Shown here piece after piece: positions 23,401 through 38,128 of a DNA stretch of 64,000 nt; the stretch's first letter is position 1, and each line of letters begins with the position of its first letter. This stretch comes from Acarospora socialis (lineage: Eukaryota > Ascomycota > Lecanoromycetes > Acarosporales > Acarosporaceae). Location: NCBI GenBank assembly GCA_025617375.2, contig JAMYGW020000007.1:1-64000 (forward strand), in the 5' to 3' direction. The notes below the pieces were generated by a model. It did no database searches. It saw nothing but the letters and a program-made list of their open reading frames with translations, and had not been told where the DNA came from. A program made the position numbers and the translations under genes.

Positions 23401-26400
23401 GATACAGACATTATGAATACATTATTATGTCATTCAGACTAAAAAATGTTTTAGTCATCTTTCAGAGATTGATCAATGACATGTTGAGAGAATATCTTGA
23501 TGATTTTGTGATCACATATCTTGATAATATTCTGATATATTCAGAAGATCTTGAAGAGCACTGCAAACACATGCAAAAGATGCTAGCAAAGCTCAATGAG
23601 AAAGTCTTGTACATGAAAAAGTCAAAAAGCAGATTCAAAATCAAGAAAGTTAAGTTTCTAGACTATGTGATTTGATCTGAACAGATCAAGAAGAATTTAA
23701 AGAAGATAAAAGCAGTCAGAAACTGATCAACATCAAAAAGAATCAAGAAAGTGCAGATCTTTCTAGAATTGATGAACTACTACTGAAAGTTTGTATCAAA
23801 CTATGCAAGAATTGTAAAATCATTAATGTGTTTGACACACAAAAGCAAAAAATAACATTGAAATGAAGAACAGAAGAATGCATTTCACATATTAAAGAGA
23901 AGTCTTAGTGAAATAGCACATTTGAGAATACTCAATTCAGTATGCAAGAAGACACTGAAAACTGATGCTTCAGATTTTGCAGTAAAAGCATATCTATATC
24001 AGATTGAGAAAGAACAGCAGAGACTCATAGCATACTGATCTAGAAAATTGTCAGAACTCAAGAAAAGATATGAGATTCACAATAAGAAACTTCTTACAAT
24101 AGTGAAAGCACTGCAAGACTGAAGATCTTATCTTGCAAGAACAAATAAGTCAATTCAGATCTATACAGATCATAAGAATTTGAGAAACTTCACAACAACA
24201 AAACAACTCAACTGACAACAGATTCATTGAGTGAAGCAGTTAGCAGATTACAAATTTCAAATTCATTACAAAAAGAATAATGAGAATAGTGAAGCAGATG
24301 CCTTGAGCAGGTGATCTGATCATGAAGATATACAAATGATACATGTTAAAATTCTAAGCAAAGATGACAACAGAATTCTCACAAAGAGCTTAGCAGCAAT
24401 ATACAAGATGAAGCAAGCTTCTTTGACAGATAAAAAACTCATAAAAATATGTCACTACAGCAGAACTGAAAAACATCTAGAAGTTAAATGCACTGAAGAT
24501 CTAGTGTAAAGAAGATGCAACATTAATGATTTCAGAAATTGAATCATCAAGATGATTGCTGTGTACAACTCATGTTAAAGAAATAGAATCAACTGAGATA
24601 AACAATACAACAGAGTAACACAACTGAATGCATTAAATGCATTATGAAAGTCAGTTATCATGAACTTCATTACAAAACTATCACTGTCAAAGAACTCAGC
24701 ATGAAGAGTAAGATTCAACAGTATATTGACTATAGTGAACAGATTAATTAAGTACACAATGTTCATTTCATTTCAAGAAACTGCAACAACATCAGTATTG
24801 ATGTACACAATACTGAGAGAATTAATTAGCAATCATGAACTTTTAAGAGAGTTTATTACTGACAGAGACAAGCTGTTTACAAGCAAGTTTTGAAAAATGC
24901 TTACAGTCAAACTCAGAATAAAACACAAGATGTCAATGACATATCACTTACAGACAGACAGACAAAGTGAATGAATGAATCAGATAGTAAAAACATACTT
25001 AAGACACTATGTCAACAGAAATCAGAATAGCTGAATACAGTTGTTGCTGACAGCACAGTTTGCATACAACAACACAAAGAACAAAATCACAGAAGAAACA
25101 TCTTTCTATATGAACTATGATTACAACTCAGAAATATAACAAGATCTCAAAGAACACAGATCATGAAGTCAAAAAGCAATTTTGAACATCATACAGATGA
25201 AAAAACTGCATCAAGATCTAACAAAATGAATCAAACAGCAGACAGAATGAACAACAGAGACAAAAACATTCAAAGAAGAAAAAAAGATATATCTGAGAAC
25301 AGACAACATACAAATCAAGAAAAGAAGCAAAAAGCTAAAGAACAAAAGCATTGAACTCTTCAAAATCATATGAAACATCAGAAGAATAAACTATGAGTTA
25401 GACTTACTTAAGAAAATGAGAATACATCTGATATTTCACACATTCATGTTACAGCATTGTGATCAGTTCATATCACTTCAAATCAATGAAACATTTGTCA
25501 AACTCAATGAAGAATACAAAGTCAAGAACATTCTAGAGAGAAGAATGATTAGTGAGAAAGCTCACTATCTTGTAAAATAAAAAGAATACAATACATCAAA
25601 AAACATCTGAGAACTCAAGAAAAATCTTAAGAACTATGCAAGAACACTTCAACATTTTGAGAAAAGAGGTTAAGATCAGCTCAGAAGAATGAAGATATTA
25701 CATTAATGAGTTACAATAATGATTGAGAATTTTCATTCTCTGTTTCATCATTATCATCTGCAAGCTCTTTAGTGAGACACTTTGCTTTTGTATCAATTTG
25801 AGCTTCAGACTGTTTTAAGGTTTTCTGCAATTTAGCAATTTTTGTTAAAAATGTGAAGAGTTGCTCATTAAGAACTCAAGAAAGCTCATTTTTGATTTTA
25901 GAATAAACAGACTCAAGAGAGTTAAGAGAGAGATCAATGCAGAAATGATCTTGATGCATGCACTCAGCATACTTTGCAGACTTAAGAGAGTTGAACAATG
26001 CTGAGAAATCAAGAGATATTGAGATACAAAAGAGATCAATATTCAAGCAATGATCACAGAAAACAAGCATGAGAACTTCTTTGCAAAATATGATATCAGC
26101 AAGACAAAAACAGTTTTTAAATTTCAGATGCATCATCAGAAAGTGATGAGCAGACACTGATATATACTCTTACTTAAATAGATTCTAGAGAACTAGTGTC
26201 TAGAAGAAAAGAGATGATGTTACAATCATATTCTGATAAGAAATAATGAAATAGAAGATATGTCAGAGAAGTATAATCTCAGACATGAAATGATGAAATA
26301 TCAGATGTTTTCTCATGAACATGTGTCAGAAAACACATCAGAACACTGAAATGCTGAGCATGTCAGTGTGCTCACTTCTATATAGTAGAATTGATTTCTT

Positions 26401-26534
26401 TATGAAATTGATCATGTTTAACTCAACTAGTTATGCAATACAAAGCTACTGTTTACCTAGAACCTTTGAATCTTTATATCACAAAGCACAAAACTCTAGT
26501 TCTATAATCAAGAAATCTCAGTTGAAACATAACA
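20499..26534 (+). mobile_element. Gypsy 2: full-length chromovirus fossil, TSD CAATA
   Basis: Most complete Ty3/Gypsy copy, 6036 bp. LTRs at 20499-20815 and 26218-26534 are both 317 bp, TGTTACAA...ACATAACA, and are flanked by the 5 bp duplication CAATA (20494-20498 and 26535-26539). Inside, in order: gag about 20840-21950 with a CCHC zinc knuckle at 21655-21696, protease about 22650-22990, reverse transcriptase about 23060-23680, RNase H about 23900-24310, integrase about 24450-25150, chromodomain about 25380-25650, and an antisense Cys-rich frame about 25740-26160. It is broken with dozens of interruptions. The LTRs differ by what looks like transitions only and keep some CC/GG, so it is among the younger insertions. 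It lies inside the LINE. Confidence 0.93.
25740..26160 (-). pseudogene. Antisense Cys-rich/coiled-coil frame of Gypsy 2
   Basis: Between chromodomain and 3' LTR the coding sense changes strand. The minus strand holds a frame with two clusters of C-x2-C-x6-C type (CDHCLNIDLFC, then AECMHQDHFC), followed by a hydrophilic helix-forming region and an acidic end (DDNDETENENSQS). The same architecture is visible in Gypsy 1 (3960-4370), Gypsy 3 (34960-35390) and Gypsy 5 (around 51794-51852 and 53609-53830). From memory, fungal Gypsy elements can carry such a reverse-strand frame; its function is unknown to me. Part of a fossil element. Confidence 0.65.
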
Positions 26535-29500
26535 CAATACATATTGTGAAGTTTCTACTTTCTTATTATACAAGTAGTTAACAGAGAAAATTTCAGAAAT
26601 CTTAATTTTGTAAAGAAAGTAATTGTAGTTAATATATTTCATATAAAACTGAATCAATTCTGAACTTTCAGTCTTTCTCAGTCTCTGATGAAGCTGAAGA
26701 ATTTCTTTAAAGTATTGAAAGATAAAAAGATACTCATGCTATACTGCTGACTAACTGTCTATCTAGTGAAATGTACACTGTTGACTTGATTATAATTGAT
26801 ATAAGTTGTAAAGATTGTTTATTCACATACTTTGTCACACAGACTATATGAGTAATGAGTAATCTTTGATGTTAGTTTCAATTAAGACTATAAAAGCAGT
26901 TAAAACATCACATTTCTCAATATTTTCACTTGATGATGCTGCATCTATTGACTCTCATTAACAGTAAGTCTCAGTTGTTCAACAAAGTGCTTAAAGATTC
27001 ATTTAAATAAGAACTTAATTAATTCATCAGTCATCATATCTTGACTGAGCACAAAATTCACATCAATCTGGTTTTGCTTGTACAGATCATGAATATAATG
27101 ATAGACAATGTTAATGTGTTTTGATCACTTATACACATATGCATTCTTAATTAAAGTTAAGACAGTCTGATTGTCTCTTTTGAGCTGAAGAAATAAGACT
27201 GCTTAATGAGTTTTATTTTTTTTGATGTTCACACAGTATAAATTATCTTCAAGATATTTATTCATATTTATGTCTTGCAGCATCTGTGTAAGTCAGATCT
27301 CAGTCTTTGCACATATTGATATAATTATGTATTCAGTCTCTGTAATTAAGATAATAACAGACTTTTGTTTTTAATTTACTCATAATACTGATTTATCTTT
27401 AAGCATGTACACATATTTCAGAATTAATTTTCAATCTTGCTTATTTGATGCATAGTCAAAGTCAGAATATTTAAGTATGACTTGACTCTCACTGAATCTA
27501 TACACAATGTCAAGATTGATGATTAATTTCACATATTACAGCAGTTTCTTAAACATATGTTCATGATGTTCTGCAGAATCATTAAAATACTGATTTAGTT
27601 GATTTAAAATAAAGACAATGTTTAATTGAGTATAAATCATTGTATACATCAGACTTTCAATTGTATGTTAATACTGTCTTTAATTTATTCTTTAATGAGC
27701 TGAATCAGCAAGATGAAAAGCATCATATTCATTGAGTGAGATCATTGTAATCTTGTGCTTATCAAACTGCATATAAAGATTTCTCAACATCTTGTTCACA
27801 TAGTGAGTCTGATTTAGATGTAGAATTTTTCTCTTGTAATTACATATGACTTTATGTTAAGAATTTTCTGTATCTTCATCAAATTCTTGACTTTAAGCAT
27901 GTTCATAAGAACTTTCTTAAATCAAAAAACATGTGTCAGACTTACTGAGACTACAATTATATTATTTATATAAAGAAGCAGCATGATTCTTTTGATGCTG
28001 TTGATGAAAAGATATAAATCAATATTGTTTTAATGAAAGTTTAACTTGTGCAGATTAATGATACATTGTTTATATTAATTTTATACAGTTTACTTCAGAT
28101 CATAAAGACTACACAATATATACAGTGCACAGTCAGATATAACTTGAACTTCAGAAGAGACTGTTATGTAGATGATCTTTTTAAGAAAGAATTTTATAAA
28201 AATGTTATTGATATTTACTTGATGACATTCAAGATTCTTAAGAGCAACAATGACAAAAAAGACTTAAAGAGTGTCAAATTTAACTGTAAATGCAAAGATA
28301 TTTTTATAATTAATGTTATATATCTGTGAAAAATCTCTTGTCATAACTTTTATCTTAAACTTGTTCAGAAATTCATCAGTGTTCAGTTTAAGTTTGAACA
28401 TTTATTTACTGATTATTATGTTTGCATTCTTTAATGATACAATCTCTTTTCATATTTCATTGACTGTCAGAGTTATCAACTCTGCATAAATAGCATTTTT
28501 TTACATCTTTTTTCAGACTAAGTCTTTCACTACTTTAATATAGATAACAAATGTGAGAATATTAGATCTGATGTTTTCAGTGTCTTTTTTATTATTTGTA
28601 ATGAATACTGTAAATATTAACATAATTTATAATATCTTAATCATGAGCTCATTGAAGTCTTTATTGTTGCTGTTTTGTTTTTTCTTTGAAATCTCAATGC
28701 ACAAGAATGTCTTGACTTTTTCAGTTAAAATATTTAATGCTTTACTGACAGAAACTTCAATATGTGAAAACTACTTAATTTTATTTTATTCATTTGTCTG
28801 TGATCTGTTTAAGTTGATCACAGTTAATTTATTCATCATATAAATGTCTGATGAGAATGTGTTGAGATTGTCTGCAGTTAATTTAAACTTTTTTTTATTG
28901 TTTAAACTCATAAATCTGAATCTGTGAGTTTGCTCAGAAATAATAAACAGAGTTGTAAATGCTGTAGAATTCATGATGACTATATTCTTTTATAATTATT
29001 TAACTGACTTTTGTTCAGACAGAATGTTCAGCATTTGTCTTTGCAGTTTAAAATTAACACTGTTTTTTTTTTCATTCTTGATGAACTTCACAGCATAACT
29101 TTTAATAATTTACTTAAGATCTGAAACTCAAAGTAGATACTGCTTTGTGATTTCATTCATATAGTTCATAAAAACTTTCACTTATTCTTAATTCATAAAC
29201 TTATTCTGTCTACTCTTCAACAACAACTTGAGATCAACATAGAAGTAGTACTTGCAATCTCAAATATAAATATAATTAATGAACAACTGTACATCAATGA
29301 AGATCTTCTTCAAAATTATTTATCTATCATTGATGAAGAGATCAGTTACTGTTCAATAGTAAAGATAAATATCTGTTTGTATTATTTTCACTTAAAACTT
29401 TATTGAAAGTTCTGTCTTCTTAATCATGATGTATACTGAATTCTTAGTGATACAGATGACTTTTTTGTCAATATTATTTTAAATAAATATGTAAAACACA

Positions 29501-29665
29501 GTATACTGCAGTGTAATGTCAAAAAATCTGCATCAGTTATTTAAAATTGATCTTAATTCTATAATATTGTCACTTTGTACAGAAAGCATTTTCACATTAA
29601 TTTAAATCTCAATCTTTAATTGTCACTCTTGCAGTTTCTGTAAAACATTGTTGCATTATTTTAAT

Positions 29666-32600
29666 TATTATAATTGTACATGATGCACAACCTACACATT
29701 CATGTTACAATCATACTCAAAGAAACTTAGTGCAGAATCAGAACTGCATCTATAAGTGTACACAGAGAACTGCTAAACAGCAGTCATGTGACAGCTTGTT
29801 AAGCACAAGACTTGACAAGACATGTTAATAATGTTGAGAACACTATCATCATGAAAAGCACAATGACATACTGATGTGCTGAGTGCATCAGATTCTATAT
29901 AGTAAGATTGTTTTCTTTATGAAAATAATCATGTTTAACTCATCTAGTTATGCAATACAAAGCTACTGTTTATCTAGAATCTTTGAATCTTTATATCAAA
30001 GAGCACAAACTCTAGTTCTATAATCAAGAAATCTCAGTTGAGACATAATACTTTGAACATTCTTACAATATAAAGAATGTTATTCAAAGAATCAATCTCA
30101 GACAGTATGTTACAAAGCACTGAATCAACAAAGATAGTCAATATCAATTACAGAATACTCAAAGTCAAGACATCAAAGAACTTCACAAAAGATTGATGAA
30201 ATCTGAGACAATTTCTTGTTTAATTAGACTTGTATGTCAGCTTCAACACAAAAAAGTTTTCAAGTAATATCAACAAAATCTTGTTCATCATATTCTATCT
30301 GAAGAACACAGCATTTAACTGAGTTGAATTAAAATTTAGAGAGTTTCTAATCATGAACTTTAAAGAGAAAAAAGATAATATTTCATATATCAGTCATTGA
30401 AAATAGTTCAAGAAAGAGCTCAGAATAATCTTCAGAATAATAAATGAGAAATGTGCAGCAGAATAAAAGATTCATATATTATGATAAGAAGAATCTGCTG
30501 TCAAGTATGCAGTAAAGTTTCAATAACTTGCAGCACTCATGCAATGAAACACAGATCAGTTAACATCAACATACTATTGAAGCTTGAAAGAATTTATTAA
30601 GAATAAAATTGCACAGAACAAATGATCAGATGATTTTCAGAAATTAATTAATTGAATTATCATGATAAATAACTGTCAGTAAGAACATCAGATGAAACAA
30701 AAAGACTATTGACATCAGAGATAAACAGATAGAGCTTATGAGAATAATTAAAGATAACAATACTTGAACTTTATGAATCTCAATATGATAAAATGAGATC
30801 ATTCTTCAATACAACAACTGAAAGAAGCATCACAAAAAAGAAAATGATTCTCAAGAAAAAAGTCTTTAAGTAACTGAGAAATGCAAAAGTGCTATAACTG
30901 TAATAATATCAGACATCTTGCACAGAATTGCAGAAAGCTCAAAAAAGAAAGAAAAGAAGCTGCAATTGTGACTAAAGAAGTAGTGCATGACAATCTTAGT
31001 TAAACAGCTTGCTATGACAACATGTGTTGAACATACATGAGCAGCAAGAACAAAGTCAAATACTATCTGCAAAAATTACATCAGAAACAAAGAACTTATA
31101 ATATCACAGAATAGTCTAGATTAAATGACACTGTAAAGAAAGAACTATGTGTTTTAGAAACTAAGATTGAAGAAATTGATACTTATGATATTCAGATAGA
31201 AAAACACTACAGTAATAACATCTGAATTGTCTTGAATTTAAATGCAAATCAAAAAAAATTTAATGAATGAGAAGTTGATCAGAAGCTCAAATCAAGATAT
31301 AAACAATTAGAAAATCAATGCAGAACATTAAAAGAAGAAATACTTCAGCAGAAAAGACAAGATCTAAAAGAAAAGATCACTGTCTTGAAGTAAGAACAGA
31401 ATGAGACACAAGACATTGATTAAGTAGTTGAAAAAGTCATAGAATAGACACAGAAAATCATTAAAAATCACTCAAAATTCTCATTCACAATAATCTGATC
31501 AGCAGTCAGAGAAGAATTCAAGCTTAATATAAGTCTACTTCTAGAAATAAAAACTAAAAACAGAAAGCTGTAAATCTTTCAAGAAGATTATATTTCATCA
31601 GAATTTCTACACAAAGTAAAAGCACTTCAAAATCTGTTACAGAAAGAATACAATAAGTATGATCTGAAAATACACAATAAATGATATGTTGAAAGCAAAA
31701 GTAAGAAGTATACAAACTTAATACTCATTAAATGAAAATCACAATGATTCAGAAATCTATAAAGAAGAGTACATGAAGATACAAATGAGTCAAAAAACTG
31801 CAAATTCTCTCAACAAAACTAGAGAGCAAGAAGCTGTTAGAGTCTCATGAATAATATAAGAACAAAGTTATGATGAAGATGAGTTTTGAACAAGATAATT
31901 AGCTGTCAAAAACAATACATGTGTTAATTGACTTCAGAGTGTCAAACAACTACATTTCACAAATATTAGTTTAAGAAGCAGAACTGAAGATTATAAAAGC
32001 ACTGTATTTAGCAAGAGTGTTAATGACAAATGAAAGTTATGAGAATGTGACAAATCAGATTTACATCACAATGAATATTATGAGAAGATGTCAAGATGTA
32101 ACAATGAATGTCATAAACATCATAAAGTATGATGTCATACTGAGCATGTCATACTTAAAAAACTATAATTCTAAAATTAACTAAATTACAAAAGAAATCT
32201 ATGCAACAGAGCACACATATGAGATCTTAAAGCAATCAGAAATGTGCTTGTCAGAACATAAGTCATGAAATTATGAGATATTGTTATTGAAGAAAAAGCA
32301 ATCTAAGTGAATGCTGTTATACTCAATGAGTGAGAATCAACTCAAGAAAGTTCAAAACTATCTTGATGAGAATCTCAAAAGAAAATTCATAAAATCATCA
32401 AAATCATCAGCAGAATACTCAATTCTGTTCATATCAAAATCAAATGATCAGAAATAATTATGTGTCAATTATTAATATTTAAATGAGATAACACAACAGA
32501 ACAGTAATTCATTATCTTTGATAGAAGAACTGCAGAATTAACTTGATTAAGTTAAGTAATTCATCAATATAAATCTCATAAACACTTATCATCAGATCAG

Positions 32601-35600
32601 AATGAAAGAAGATTAAGAGTGAAAGACAGTTTTTTAAATGAGATATGAACACTATGAATACACTGTTATGTCATTTAAACTAAAAAATGCATCAGTTATC
32701 TTTCAGAAACTTATCAATGACATGTTAAGAGAATATTTTGATAATTTTGTGATCACATATTTAAACAATATATTAATCTATTTCAAAGATCTTACAAAAC
32801 ACAGAAGACACATATAGAAGATATTTGTGAAGCTGAAGAAAAGATTACTATATGTGAAAGAGTTAAAGAGCAAGTTCAAAATTTAAGAAATCAAGTTCTT
32901 AAAATATGTGATTCAATCAGAATGCATTGAGAAGAATTCAGCAAAAACAACAGCTGTGAAACAATAATTTACACTTACAAAAATCAAAAAAATACAGATC
33001 TTTCTAAAATTAACAAACTACTATCAGAAGTTCATATCAAACTATTCTCAAGTAGCAGAGTTTCTCACTTATTTAACATAAAAAAACAAGAAATAGCACT
33101 GAGATGAGAAACAAAAGCAAGCATTCAATGTATTGAAGAAAAGTTTCAGCAAAATAGCTCATCTTGTAATATCTTAGACAGCATGTGAGAAAATATTAGA
33201 AACTGATGCATCAGATTTTGCAGTTGAAGCATGCTTATATCAGATTAAAGATAAAACACAGAGATTCATAATATTTTGATTTAGAAAGTTATCAGAATTC
33301 AAGAAAAAATATAAGATTCATGATAAGAAACTTCTTACAATAGTGAAAGCACTGCAAAAATGAAGATCTTAGTTTGCAAACATTAAAAAGTCTATACAGA
33401 TCTATACTGATCACAAGAATCTGAAGAACTTCACAATAATTAAGCAGTTAAATTACAGACAGATTCACTGAACTGAATTGTTAGCAGACTTTAAATTTCA
33501 AATACATTACAAAAAAAATAATAAGAATGATGAAGCAGATGTCTTAAGCAGACAACTCAATCATGAAAAAATAAAATAAGTTCACATCAAAATTTTAAAA
33601 AAAGATCATAATGAAGTTCTAATCAAAGAATTAGCAGTAATGTACAAGATGAAAAATGCTTTCTTGATGAACAAAGAACTCATATGAAAATATTATGTAA
33701 ATAGAACTCATGAACATCTAGAAGTAAAATGCACTGAGAATTTTGTGCAAAGAAGATGCAAACATTAACAATTTTAAAGAATAAATCATCAAGATGATCA
33801 TCAGATGCAACTCATGTCAAAGAAACAAGATTAACTGAGATAGATGATATAATAAAGTAATGCAAATTGATGTGCTGAGCAAGTCATGAAAGTCAGTTAC
33901 TATAAACTTCATTATGAAGTTGTCATTATTTAAGAATTCAGCATGAAAAATAAGATTCAACAGTATATTGATTATAGTGAATAGATTGATTAAGTACACA
34001 ATGTTCATTTCATTCAAAGAAATCATAACAGCATCAGTATTGACATACATTATACTGCAAAAATTAATTAACAATCATGAACTATCAAAGAAATTTATCA
34101 TCAACAAAGACAAACTGTTCACAAGTAAGTTCTGAAGAATTCTCACAGCAGAACTCAGAATAAAACATAAAATGTTAACAGCATATTATTCACAGATGAA
34201 TGAACAAAGTGAGTGAATGAATCAGTCAGTGAAAACATACTTGAGACACTATATCAACAAAAGTCAAAACAACTAAGTGCAACTGCTACTGACAGCACAG
34301 TTTGCATATAACAATGCAAGAAATGAGATCACAGAAGAGACATCATTCTATATGAATTATAAATATAATTTAGAAATATAACAAAATTTACAAAGACACA
34401 AATCACAAAGTCAAAAAGCAATTTTAAATAACACATAAATAAAGAAACTACACAGAGATCTGACAAGCAGAATTCAGCAGCAATTAGACAAGAAAAGATT
34501 TAAAGAATCATTTTAAAAAGAAGAAAGAGTATATCTTTGAATAAACAACATTAAAACAAAGAAAAAAAGTAAGAAATTGAACAGCAAGAGCATCAGATCA
34601 TTTAAGATAAAGAAAAACATTAAGAAAATAAGTTATGAACTCAATTTACTCAAGAAAATGAAAATACATCTCATATTTCATGTATTCATGTTGCAGCACT
34701 GCAATCAATCAATATTACTTTAAATAATTGAGATGCTGATTGAATCTGACAAAGAATATAAAGTTGAGAATATTTTAGAAAAGAGAACAATTAGTGAGAA
34801 AACTCACTATCTCATAAAATAAAGAAAATACAACATCTTCAAAAACACATGAAAACTCAAAGAGAATCTCAAGAACTGTGTAAGAACACTTTAATGTTTT
34901 GAAAAAAAATCATGAGAACATTTCAGAATGACAAAGACATAAAATTAATTAATTTTGCATGTCAAAGAAACTTTCTTCATTCTTTATCTCATCATTATCA
35001 CTATTCAACTCAGCAATCACACAGTCAATCTTTTTCAGAAAATGAGTCTTGTTAAAATGAATTTTCTTTTGAAAATGAAGAATTTTGAAATTCAGCTTTT
35101 AAAAAGACTTCAGCTGAACAGCATGCTCAGTCTTCACTTTATTCAGTTGAAACTCAAGCTTCTCATGAACACAGTTAAACAAGTTAAAAAACAGCAAAAT
35201 ACAAGAACAGTTACAGTGAATGTACTCAGTACACTTGAACTTCTTGAGATCATTTTTTATACAAATACAGACAATAAAACAAGAAGAACAACAATCACAA
35301 ACAATTAAAGCAATGACATTGAGTTGAAGAATAGTTTTTGCAAAAACAAGATGATTTTCAGATTTTAAAAGCATCATTGCTGATAACAAAGCATATATAT
35401 ACTCTCACTTAAATAAACACTAAGAAATTAACATCTAAAAGAAAGAGAATGATGTTACAATCATATTCAAAGAAATTTAGTACAAGATCAGAACTACATT
35501 TATAAATATACACAGAGAACTGCTAAACAACAGTCATGTGACAGTTCAATGAGCACAAGACTTAACAAGACATGTCAATAATACTGAGAACACTATCATC

Positions 35601-35878
35601 ATGAGAAGCATAACAGCATGCTGATGTGTTGAGTGCATCAGACTCTATATAGTAAGATTGTTTTCTTTATGAAAACAATTGTGTTTAACTCATCTAATTA
35701 TGCAATACAAAGCTACTGTTTATCTAGAATCTTTGAATCTTTATATCAAAGAGCACAAACTCTAGCTCTATAATCAAGAAATCTCAGTTGAAACATAATA
35801 ATTCACTTATACATTCACTTAGAATCTGATCTTGCAGTCAGGTGAGTCTTTTGTTTTAGTGATCAAGATTTTTAAACA
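29666..35878 (-). mobile_element. 110 bp solo-LTR-like insert, split by Gypsy 3
   Basis: Copia C contains 110 bp (29666-29702 plus 35806-35878) that are absent from Copia A and D. They are flanked by TTAAT at 29661-29665 and 35879-35883. With one TTAAT removed, the surrounding 15 bases align without a gap to Copia A near 5395-5410. On the minus strand the insert starts TGTTT and ends TAATA, as a mutated TG...CA LTR would. Gypsy 3 sits in its middle. It is best read as a solo LTR or miniature element of an unknown family. Confidence 0.6.
29703..35800 (+). mobile_element. Gypsy 3: full-length chromovirus fossil, TSD ATTCA
   Basis: Ty3/Gypsy element of 6098 bp with LTRs 29703-30050 and 35453-35800, both 348 bp, flanked by ATTCA (29698-29702 and 35801-35805). 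The LTR middle differs from the 317 bp type of Gypsy 1 and 2, although both ends and the final ~150 bp are shared. Inside: gag about 30080-31200 with a zinc knuckle near 30888-30930, protease about 31890-32230, reverse transcriptase about 32300-32930, RNase H about 33150-33550, integrase about 33680-34400, chromodomain about 34630-34900, antisense frame about 34960-35390. Heavily broken, with fewer remaining CC/GG than Gypsy 2. Confidence 0.92.
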
Positions 35879-37869
35879 TTAATGATATTGTTCATGTTTT
35901 TCAAAAATAATTGTTCACAATCTTCAGAAAGTACTGATGTTCAACAAATGACAGAGATAAAAAATTACATATATCAATAGAAATCAAAACAAGAATATTG
36001 ATCTTTTGCTCACTTATAGTGTGTTTTTGCTGATTGATAAATTTGATGATGACATAAATTTCACATATATTCTTCTTGTCTTCAGCAATGAAAATTGACT
36101 TTTCAAGAATTATAACTTTATAAAGATTGTGAAGCTTTGCAGAGTCAAGATGAATGAATTATTAATGTTACAGCTTGTAGATCTTAATCTTTTTATTTAA
36201 AAATGAAGTGTCAGCAGAAAATAAAGTGTCAGCAGAACTTAATGAATCAGTTTACATCTGAGAATTTATATCTGATACTATGATTGAAAGAGTTATCTCT
36301 GAATTAAATGACACATGTATGACAGATAATAGAACAAACTCATTTAGTTTTTTCACAATGTGTTTAATTATATAGACACTGTTTCACTCAGACACTTTTA
36401 TTATAACATTGTCATGTTTATTCTGCATGTAAAGACTGTGCTGATCAAAGTTTTTCTGCAATTTCATTTCATACATTTGCTTTCTCAATAGAAGATTAAC
36501 TTTTAATTTAAACACATAAAGTATTAAACTCAGATTCACAAAGTTTCTGAATTTGTTTTACATCACAGTTACTTCATAGTAATGAAAGTATAAGTATTCT
36601 TTCTCAACTTTAATTCTTCAGCATCATATGCATATTAAAGAATTACTGAAGAATTGATATTAATTAATTATGTATGTGAAGTATTCAGAATTCACAACTC
36701 ATTCAAAGCTAAGTATCTTACTGACAACTTTTTTAAACAGAGTGACAATCTTATTGTCTTTCTCTGCATCAGACTCAGATAAAAATAAATTATTGTTTTT
36801 CTTAGTTTTAGCATTAAAAGCTCTATGTTTTCTGTCTTTGTATTTAAATCTCATTTTATTTTTATAATGTGAATTATCTACAGATAACTTGTCTGACTTT
36901 TTGACTGACTTAATCATAATTAAAACAGATAACTTTTTTAACTCAATGTTTTTACAAGCAGCAGAAAGATATTCACAGTCTTAAATATAATGAAAATTAT
37001 AACAGAAAAGATATTTAACTGATTTATGCTGAGAAAGACAGTTGTTGCTGAAGCTTGACAATCTTTGATAATAATATTTTACATTATGCTGATATAAATA
37101 TGTCAAATTTTTCTTTTTGCATCAATTTGTTCACAAAACAGTCTCAATAATTTTTAATTGTGTCTTCTTCTCTTAAAGCTTCTGCAGACTTCTTTTAATG
37201 TTTAAGATGTTTTAAGTATTGATTGTGTTATAAATTACTGTGTAATTCTTAAATAATGTTTGAAGAAATATCTGAAGTTGTTGTTCAGACTTAAATAGAT
37301 CAGTTATATCAAACTGAGTTGCAGCAATTTTTCTGTTCTGCTTGCTGAGATGTGTTTATGTTTTATTAATAAATACATTTGTCAACATTTTATATTCAAT
37401 AAACTTCATCAAATATTGTCTTTTAGTGATCTGCAGCTTTTTCTTGTATTTGAACTTTAAGATATTTTAAGTGTTCTTTACATTAATCTTGTCTGTAATG
37501 TACTTTTAATTATTTACACTGATATAAATAATGAATCAGTACAGAGTCTTTATGTCAGACTTTTGATTTTCAAAATTAAAATTACTGAGTAAAAAAAAAA
37601 GATTACTGACAGAAGTGTTGATCACTGAGATTTCAATAATGTATTATAGATCTTTATTTATCAATCATTTTCTCATGAAAATAAATCATTGATTGCAGTT
37701 CTTGTAACTGAGAATTAAGATGAGTCATTGCTTTGTGAAAAAGTTATTAAAATTCATGATATAGCTTTTGACAGCAGTTGATATGTAGTATAAGAAATGA
37801 ATAAAGTGAAGTATTAAAATGTATGAAAGAAGATAATGTAAATAAGAGAAAGAAGAAGTATGTATGCTT

Positions 37870-38128
37870 GTTTACTCAATTGTTAAGCACTGTATTAAGT
37901 TGTTAATAAGTCTTGTTTTGCTCAATCTTAAAGTCTTGTATCAAGTGTTGAGAATGTCATTTTGCTCAATCTTTAAGTTTTATATTGATGATCAAGAGTG
38001 CTTATTTTGATTCTGTATTAAGCTGTTAAAAATATCATTTTGCTCAATTTTAAAGCTCTGTATTGATGATCAATAATGTTTGTTTTGCTCAATCTTTAAG
38101 GTCTTATATCAAGCTGTCAAGACATTAA
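37870..38128 (-). repeat. Tandem ~45 bp repeats in the Copia C leader
   Basis: Same array as in Copia A, between 5' LTR and gag. Repeating cores such as TTTTGCTCAAT (plus strand) alternate with ATCAAGCTGTCAAG-like or ATTGATGATCA-like blocks. Confidence 0.7.

Noticed and set aside
28048-28843. Plus-strand frames of 93-96 codons with apparent membrane character
   Set aside because: They are the reverse strand of the reverse transcriptase and integrase regions of Copia C; the same frames appear opposite Copia D. Not genes.
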